20,942 nucleotides of DNA from Enterosoma sp964427595 (GTDB lineage Bacteria > Bacillota_I > Bacilli_A > RFN20 > CAG-288): NCBI GenBank assembly GCA_964427595.1, contig CAYRUQ010000021.1, positions 1 through 20,942 on the forward strand. The letters are read 5' to 3'. The notes below the pieces were generated by a model. It ran no database searches, was not told where the DNA came from, and saw nothing but the letters and a program-made list of their open reading frames with translations. Positions 16,047 to 20,942 of this stretch are shown here, one piece after another (within the stretch, counting starts at the first letter, position 1; each line of letters begins with the position of its first letter). The position numbers and the translations under genes are program-made.

Positions 16047-17169
16047 AGTTGTCACCTCCTATTTCTAATTCTGAAAGATTCTGAATCCAGATATATCTCC
16101 GGCCGTCTCTTTCGAAAATGACATAATGAGCTAAACAGGTAGAACAGATTCCGCTCTCCTCTTCTAATTCAGAATGACAGATCGGACATTCTTCATCAAA
16201 AGGAAGGGTGAAATCAAGAGTAGAGAGAACATCAGACATCCTCGTATCTTCACTGATAGGAAGAGTGATGTGATCTCTTTTGCTATCTAACACTAATTGA
16301 GGAAGAAACATATTAACTCTCGCCGAGAGCTGATAGTAAACGGTGGTAGCTGAGTTAGTCTCAGTGATCGCTAACTTCTTATCTGCAAGATTGAATTGGA
16401 AGGTGAACGAGTGATCAGTGAAGGTGAAGTTCCCGGTCATGTTATCGATATCACAATCCGCATAAGCGATCTGATCAGAATCCTGTCTCTCTTGATAGAT
16501 TCTTCTTAAAATCTTAGAGAGAGACTCCTCTTCACTAGTCTTCTTAGATAAGTAGTGTCTAAAGCAAGCTGAGTAATCTAAATCGTGGATGAGAAGGTTA
16601 GTCGGTTTTATCTCTTCTTCAGAGATCGGTTTGACTCTCCTATAGAACTCACTTCTTTTCAAGTGATTGATCCTATTAGAGAAGTTTCTTAAGTCCTTGA
16701 TCAATCTGTTTCTATCAGGATCAAGTCCATATATCATATCAGTTTCATATTTCTGAAGAAGTTGATAGTTACCATATCTTCCAAAGGTCACTTTTCCTTT
16801 GAAATTGGTTTGGAAGAATCTGGTATCAACTAAAGCTAAGGAATCATCGATCTCTTCTGAGAGAAGATCAATCAGAAAGACGATGAATCTGTTCTCATAG
16901 ACAGAGAGATTATCTTCAAAGGTGTAAGAGTAGACTTTTTCAGGTTTGATTTCACCACCTTGAAACTTGAAGAGACGAGGATCTCGATAAGTCTTTCTCA
17001 TCAAAGAGGGATCATACTTCCTCATTTCGGAGACTCTCATCAGCTCTTCTTTCTGTTCGAGCTCGCTACGAGATTTGCTGACGATATTGAACACATGCTC
17101 CAAAAGACCCTTGTATTTAACGAGGAACGATAAATCAAAGACCTTTATGAAGCTAGCGGTGGTTATCAT
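16039..17169 (-). CDS. DUF2357/McrC-like partner protein without visible nuclease motif, with C-terminal zinc ribbon
   Basis: 376 residues. The stretch KTYRDPRLFKF...YTFEDNLSVYENRFIVFLIDLL (59-103) resembles DUF2357, the N-terminal domain of McrC-like partners of McrB-type ATPases, where an ENRF-type helix is characteristic. Such proteins normally carry a C-terminal PD-(D/E)XK nuclease. I see no clear D...(D/E)XK motif here. The C-terminus instead has a zinc ribbon, C328-x2-C331 and C342-x2-C345 (CPICHSELEEESGICSTC). There is no signal peptide or membrane helix, so it is cytoplasmic. It overlaps the AAA+ gene by 4 nt and has AGGAG before its ATG. By analogy with McrC it may stimulate or couple the adjacent ATPase. 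The DUF2357 assignment rests on local similarity plus the partner gene and needs a profile search. Confidence 0.7.
   Translation of the reverse strand: MITTASFIKVFDLSFLVKYKGLLEHVFNIVSKSRSELEQKEELMRVSEMRKYDPSLMRKTYRDPRLFKFQGGEIKPEKVYSYTFEDNLSVYENRFIVFLIDLLSEEIDDSLALVDTRFFQTNFKGKVTFGRYGNYQLLQKYETDMIYGLDPDRNRLIKDLRNFSNRINHLKRSEFYRRVKPISEEEIKPTNLLIHDLDYSACFRHYLSKKTSEEESLSKILRRIYQERQDSDQIAYADCDIDNMTGNFTFTDHSFTFQFNLADKKLAITETNSATTVYYQLSARVNMFLPQLVLDSKRDHITLPISEDTRMSDVLSTLDFTLPFDEECPICHSELEEESGICSTCLAHYVIFERDGRRYIWIQNLSELEIGGDNYA
16053..16060 (-). promoter_or_regulatory. Strong Shine-Dalgarno site that fixes the lipoprotein start
   Basis: AGGAGGTG on the minus strand lies six bases before the ATG at 16046, counted from its last G. 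The core AGGAGG is eight bases away. It overlaps the alternative GTG and lies within the end of the McrC-like gene. Confidence 0.75.
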
Positions 17170-18968
17170 CCGATTCTCCTAGTCAACTTCTTGATAGTCT
17201 CTCTAGAGATATCGAAAGCACTAGCAGAATAGAGTTCATCAATCTTACGGATAAGCTTCTTCAAGGACGAAGCTAAGGAAGAATCAAAACGTGCATTGAG
17301 CTTTCTTAAGACTTTAGAAGCGAAGAAGAAATCGACTAATTCTTCTTTGCTTCTTCCTAAAGCGATATAGACAGGAGTCATGACTTCTAATTGGTTGAGG
17401 ATACGGTTACCGATAGTGATGGAGAACTCTTCATCAACAAAGGTGAGAAGCTCAAATAATTTCTTCTTATCATTAGCGGAGAATCTATTTTCTTCAACAT
17501 CATAGGCTTTTTCGAAGAGTTCTTTTAAGCCTTGGTAAGTGAGATTGATAGGAGTGACTTCTTCATCAAAATGAAGTTCTTGTTGATAGTTATCAAAGCT
17601 GATGACGACAGCTCTATCAATGACTTTATCAGTGATGATATAAGTGGAATCATCTTGGTTACAAGTACCGATGAAGAAGGTGTTAGGTGTGATATCCAAA
17701 ACACCATTCTTAAGATGTTCAGGACCATCATACTTCTCAGGAAGTTGAAGGAGAGTGATCTTTCTTTCTTCTTCCGGGAACTCCATGACTGATAAGAAAT
17801 CAGCGAAGTAGTATTCAACTCTGGAGATGTTCATCTCATCTAAAACCATCAAGTTGATCTCCTCGGTTCTATAAGAAGCTTGATAAAGTCTCTTGAGGAA
17901 ATCAGTCTCCATGTACTTGCCAGTGAATTCGTTGTAGTAACCTAATAAGTCTGATTTCTCTTTAAAGGTCATTTGGACAGGCTGGAAGAAAGCGTCTTGT
18001 GAGATGAAGTGAGCAAAGTATCTAGGAAGTGATGATTTACCAGTACCAGAGATACCTTCTAAGATGACTAAGTGAGTAGTAGCAAAGCTAGCGATGAATA
18101 AAGCTAACTCACGAAGGTTGTAATAAAGATGCCATTCATTAGCGAGATAGATTTGAAGTTTTCTAACAATCTCTTCTAATGATAAAGAAGTGTTTTCTAC
18201 AGGAAGATAGCTAGCTAAAGTCTCTCTTTCATCAATAGATGCGAGAGAACGGAAGACTTCTTCCTTAGCTCCTAACGAGACTAAAGTTCCGCCAGTAGAA
18301 GTGACAGAACCACCACTGACAGCACCAGCAGTTGTTAAGCCAGTTTCTTCTTCATCCTTAATAGAATCAAATGAATTTTCTAAATCAGCTTCTTCATCAA
18401 CTTCCTCTTCATCCTCTTCTTCTTTATTTTCTTTGGCTGAGACTTCCTCATCTTTGTTCTTATAGCTTCTGATAACAAAGAGGATAGTACCGATACAAGC
18501 GAAAGCAAAAGCTCCGATTACTAAGAAGATGATGAGACCTAAAGTGATAGTTTGATAAAGATAAGTGAGAGTATTGACATAATCAGTGATATCTTCAATC
18601 GGCAAGTGGAAGAGAGTACCAACACCGATGGAGAGAGCTGCACATATGATCAGCGCTAACGCATAATACAAGAACGATTTAGCTGAATATGCCTTCTCTC
18701 CATTGCTCTTAAAAATGTTTCCAATGTAGCATACGATATATGTATAAACGATGACGTATGCTAAAAACAGAACAACCAGTGCCCAGGTGGCTGAGCTAGG
18801 TGTGATATCTTGGAAATTAAGCAAATCGCCAAGGAGCTCAATCGGATTGTTCTTGGTCATGATTGAATGACCAGCATCCAAGCATAACGCCACAAACAAA
18901 GAGATAAGGGCATAGAAGGCTGATAGGCAAAGTGCTAATTTATTTTTGTGTGTGAGTTTGTTTTTCAT
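17166..18968 (-). CDS. Membrane-anchored McrB-like AAA+ ATPase
   Basis: 600 residues. Four probable N-terminal membrane helices lie at about 9-31, 60-84, 97-120 and 138-166. A strongly acidic linker (172-210) and a Gly/Thr/Ser-rich stretch follow, then the AAA+ core from about 265. Motifs are Walker A GISGTGKS (305-312), SDLLGYYNEFTGKY (339-352), Walker B LMVLDEMN with D377 and E378, SRVEYYFADFLSVME (382-396), sensor 1 GTCNQDD (434-440) and DRAVVISF (451-458) near the arginine-finger position. The DEMN...VEYYFADFLS pattern is typical of McrB-like AAA_5 ATPases paired with DUF2357 proteins. McrB normally uses GTP; nucleotide preference here is unknown. The start lies 3 nt after the sipW stop, with AAGG close by. 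Membrane anchoring next to a signal peptidase points to surface-protein handling rather than DNA restriction. Confidence 0.85.
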   Translation of the reverse strand: MKNKLTHKNKLALCLSAFYALISLFVALCLDAGHSIMTKNNPIELLGDLLNFQDITPSSATWALVVLFLAYVIVYTYIVCYIGNIFKSNGEKAYSAKSFLYYALALIICAALSIGVGTLFHLPIEDITDYVNTLTYLYQTITLGLIIFLVIGAFAFACIGTILFVIRSYKNKDEEVSAKENKEEEDEEEVDEEADLENSFDSIKDEEETGLTTAGAVSGGSVTSTGGTLVSLGAKEEVFRSLASIDERETLASYLPVENTSLSLEEIVRKLQIYLANEWHLYYNLRELALFIASFATTHLVILEGISGTGKSSLPRYFAHFISQDAFFQPVQMTFKEKSDLLGYYNEFTGKYMETDFLKRLYQASYRTEEINLMVLDEMNISRVEYYFADFLSVMEFPEEERKITLLQLPEKYDGPEHLKNGVLDITPNTFFIGTCNQDDSTYIITDKVIDRAVVISFDNYQQELHFDEEVTPINLTYQGLKELFEKAYDVEENRFSANDKKKLFELLTFVDEEFSITIGNRILNQLEVMTPVYIALGRSKEELVDFFFASKVLRKLNARFDSSLASSLKKLIRKIDELYSASAFDISRETIKKLTRRIG

Positions 18969-18971
18969 ACC

Positions 18972-19880
18972 TTAATTGCTTTCTGCCACCAAGTCATGTC
19001 TGTTGTTTTCATTATCCAACAGATAAGTGGCTCTTTCTGTTCTCTCTTCTTCTACATACCGATAAGAACCATTGATTGATTCAACAATCCCGTCTTGTGC
19101 ATAAAGAGTGAATGTTAGTCTCTCACTGACAAGGGAGAGGAGAAGTTCTTTTCTTTCTTCTTCTGCATCTTTAATTTTACCTTTTACATGATCGTATAAG
19201 AATAAGAAGTAAAACAAAGCGATGAAGCAAACGATGCCATAATTAGATTGAACGAAGAAGACGATGATTCCTACATAAGGAATCCTAAAGTGAGTGTAGA
19301 CACCTATCAGATTATTCATCGTCACATGAGTGGAATCACTCGCTGAATTAGCATCACCTCTAGTGACCAAATAACCATCGTGAATCTCAACGACTCTGTG
19401 GAGGATTTGTTCACCATCGGAGTTGATATAACAGACAATGTCATATAGTTCAATCTCATCAAGTGAATCGACTGATTTAACAACAATCAAATCATTCACC
19501 TGAATCTGATCATCGAGTTCATTTTCAATAAGATAGGTGTTTCCCTCGTACTTCTCAGCCATAGAGCCAGTAGCGACTACCATGGTTGTATAAGGAAAAA
19601 CACCTGTTGAAACCACTCGATTTATGATTGATAGTGCAAATAAAGCTAGAAGAGCACCGAGAAGAATATCAATTACTATTCTTCCGATTCTCTTCCAGCG
19701 TTTTTTATTCTTATTTCCAACACCTAATCTTTGATCAATCGCATCTATAGTAAGGGAAGCATCCATGCTTCCGTTTTCTATATTTTCCAAAGATGTCCTT
19801 TTGCTTTTAAGTATCCACACCGTAAAGACTACCGCAATGATAATCAATAGGACGAGAACAAATAAAAACAGAAAGGACAT
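18972..19880 (-). CDS. sipW: SipW-type signal peptidase I (S26B, ER/archaeal type)
   Basis: 302 residues. The catalytic serine lies in VVATGSM (S106). The general base is the histidine of ILHRV (H161), which in SipW-type enzymes replaces the lysine of ordinary bacterial signal peptidases. The conserved TRGDANSASD (173-182) follows. Membrane helices lie at about 2-23 and 68-90 before the catalytic domain, and at about 200-228 after it, leaving a cytoplasmic C-terminal tail of about 70 residues. Usual SipW is about 190 residues, so the extra N-terminal helix and the C-terminal extension are additions. In Bacillus, SipW processes TasA and TapA. Here the two proteins with cognate-type signals are in the same operon. 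No strong Shine-Dalgarno precedes the ATG, and 36 nt separates it from the TasA-like gene. Confidence 0.92.
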   Translation of the reverse strand: MSFLFLFVLVLLIIIAVVFTVWILKSKRTSLENIENGSMDASLTIDAIDQRLGVGNKNKKRWKRIGRIVIDILLGALLALFALSIINRVVSTGVFPYTTMVVATGSMAEKYEGNTYLIENELDDQIQVNDLIVVKSVDSLDEIELYDIVCYINSDGEQILHRVVEIHDGYLVTRGDANSASDSTHVTMNNLIGVYTHFRIPYVGIIVFFVQSNYGIVCFIALFYFLFLYDHVKGKIKDAEEERKELLLSLVSERLTFTLYAQDGIVESINGSYRYVEEERTERATYLLDNENNRHDLVAESN

Positions 19881-19916
19881 CTAGGGTTTAAAGTTATTTA
19901 AGAATTAAGTACTAAA

Positions 19917-20552
19917 TTATTCAGCAAACTTACCAGTAGCGGTAAAGGTAAGAGTTGTATTTTCTAAGGAACTTTCAAAGTCTTCTAAGTAAGAAACGGC
20001 ATCATCAGCTGTAGTAAATGTATTATTACAATACACTGCAGGATTCAAACCACTAAATTTAGTACCCCAGGTGAAAGTTAAAGAAAGGGCATATGAACCA
20101 CTCACAAAGCTGGCAGCCTGAATTGTTTGTGAAGCAGGAAGTACAATGTATCCTTCACTCTCAGCGTCATTAGTTCCTTCTTCTAATGTCTTAGAGGCAG
20201 TAACACTAACAGTGACAGATTCAAGAACACTATTCTCATCAGTAAGACTAAGAGTGATATAAGCAGTTAATTGTTCTTCGCTTTCACCACTGCTAGCATA
20301 AACAAGCTGACTTTTATCGGTTACGCTAGGACCAAAGCTTAAAGGAAAGGTTTCAGAATCATACTCAATACCAACTTCATAGGTAGCTTCTAGAATTTCA
20401 ATTTGAGGTCCAGTGGTATCGGTGGCGGAAAGAGTACCACTACCGACGACATAAGCAGCAAATGTGACTGATGCGACAGCAGCAAGACCGAAGAATAAAC
20501 CGAGGGATGCTAATGCTTTACGACTTTTCTTATTGTTTTTGTTGTTTTTCAT
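19917..20552 (-). CDS. Secreted protein with SipW-cognate signal peptide (TasA-like class), first gene of the operon
   Basis: 211 residues from the ATG, which has AAGGAG seven bases upstream; an in-frame TTG eight codons earlier lacks support. The N-terminus has a basic Lys/Asn-rich stretch, then KALASLGLFFGLAAVASVTF and AAYVVGSGTLSATDTT, closely fitting the SipW-cognate class of signal peptides. The mature part is acidic and beta-rich (GPQIEILEATYEVGIEYD, AYITLSLTDENS, VTVSVTASKTL, YALSLTFTWG, TTLTFTATGKF), as expected for a small beta-sandwich. It lacks the standard FASGTLDL motif of TasA, so it is placed in the secretion class, not called TasA. As first gene, directly followed by sipW, it is the probable main substrate and may be an abundant fibre subunit. 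That role is inferred. Confidence 0.82.
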   Translation of the reverse strand: MKNNKNNKKSRKALASLGLFFGLAAVASVTFAAYVVGSGTLSATDTTGPQIEILEATYEVGIEYDSETFPLSFGPSVTDKSQLVYASSGESEEQLTAYITLSLTDENSVLESVTVSVTASKTLEEGTNDAESEGYIVLPASQTIQAASFVSGSYALSLTFTWGTKFSGLNPAVYCNNTFTTADDAVSYLEDFESSLENTTLTFTATGKFAE

Positions 20553-20559
20553 AGTGTAT

Positions 20560-20565
20560 CTCCTT
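20560..20565 (-). promoter_or_regulatory. Shine-Dalgarno site that fixes the first operon gene's start
   Basis: AAGGAG on the minus strand ends seven bases before the ATG at 20552. It lies between that ATG and the unsupported in-frame TTG upstream. Confidence 0.7.
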
Positions 20566-20575
20566 TTTTCTAACA

Positions 20576-20604
20576 ACTATAAAGTATATACAATTTTTCT
20601 CTCA
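20576..20604 (-). promoter_or_regulatory. Possible promoter of the ten-gene surface operon
   Basis: Reading the minus strand, TTGAGA, an 18-nt spacer and TATAGT (20581-20576) give a -35/-10 pair with a start near 20569, about 17 nt before the ATG. An overlapping TATACT is also present. The region is AT-rich, so the call is tentative. Confidence 0.4.
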
Positions 20605-20942
20605 AAAATAAAAGTAGACAATCTTTACAAAGATGAGCATTTTTATATTTTTTCCAAACACAAAAATTTATTAAATAATTGCTTTTCTATAATCTTTGCG
20701 TTATAAAATTTATAAAACTAAGCATAACAATATATTTGAAATTAACATTTAAAATTACTTGTAATTATTAATGAGTGTTTTGCTACAAGGTGATTCACCC
20801 CCCCCCCGACAACTTTTTTGTCCTAAAAATAGTCCGTTTTATTACCGAAAAAGTTTCAAAATTTTTTCATTTTTTTAATGATGTTTTACAATTTCACATC
20901 CATGTTTGTTGCTAAAACTGTGTCTTTCAGCTCTGCTTATAT
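20605..20942. other. AT-rich upstream region without a supported gene, containing a C10 run
   Basis: No convincing coding sequence is seen on either strand. The stretch is strongly AT-rich except for the C10 tract and its flanking short inverted repeats near 20790-20822. The remaining sequence up to the right edge has only short open frames without ribosome binding sites. Confidence 0.5.
20789..20822. repeat. C10 homopolymer run flanked by short inverted repeats
   Basis: Ten consecutive C lie at 20798-20807. On the left is the palindrome GGTGATTCACC (20789-20799), which shares its last two C with the run. On the right is GACAA (20808-20812) with TTGTC (20818-20822). Such a run in AT-rich DNA about 245 nt upstream of the operon start may vary in length and alter expression. 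Confidence 0.5.

Noticed and set aside
16039..18968. McrBC-type restriction system
   Set aside because: The ATPase has membrane helices instead of a DNA-binding domain, the partner shows no nuclease motif, and the neighbours are surface-protein genes rather than defence genes.
20875..20942. Possible gene end (minus strand) or gene start (plus strand) at the right edge
   Set aside because: A 21-codon minus frame ends with TAA at 20875 and a plus frame opens at ATG 20878, but both are too short, lack a ribosome binding site on the plus strand, and have no recognisable sequence.

Overview
The window is about 20.9 kb of AT-rich DNA. It uses the standard bacterial code (TGA acts as stop), has strong Shine-Dalgarno sites, and carries the secG-rnr-smpB block typical of Firmicutes. 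With a folate-type ECF S component, a SipW-type signal peptidase and many secreted beta-rich proteins, this points to a low-GC Firmicute, perhaps an uncultured gut lineage near Erysipelotrichia, RF39 or Acholeplasmatales. The lineage is inference only.

Layout. Positions 1-1099 (minus) hold the 5' part of a secreted surface-protein gene that runs off the left edge. Positions 1242-2442 (plus) hold a hemolysin III/PAQR-family membrane protein with an unusual charged N-terminal extension, then a small unknown membrane protein. Positions 2444-6377 (minus) hold a housekeeping block read secG, rnr, smpB, folT-like S component, with a clear promoter before secG and a terminator-like hairpin between secG and rnr.

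Positions 6518-20552 (minus) hold ten tightly packed genes, with gaps of at most 36 nt and several ATGA-type overlaps, so probably one 14-kb operon. In transcription order they are: a SipW-cognate (TasA-like class) secreted protein; a SipW-type signal peptidase; a membrane-anchored McrB-like AAA+ ATPase; a DUF2357/McrC-like partner with no visible nuclease motif but a C-terminal zinc ribbon; a lipoprotein with collagen-like stretches and five beta repeats; a second SipW-type secreted protein; an 879-residue secreted protein paralogous to the gene at the left edge; an ABC ATPase; a two-half ABC-2-like permease; and an 862-residue membrane-anchored protein with Ig-like and beta-helix regions.

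The combination suggests a surface-fibre or surface-layer assembly system. SipW would mature the two cognate proteins. The AAA+/DUF2357 pair, usually seen in McrBC-type restriction, may have been repurposed at the membrane. The ABC exporter and large extracellular proteins would form or move the outer structure. This is the main candidate for an undescribed system. Poly-G/C tracts near codon 60 of two surface genes, where a one-base slip in either direction causes truncation, and a C10 run upstream of the operon, suggest phase variation. No tRNA, rRNA, CRISPR or IS element was seen.
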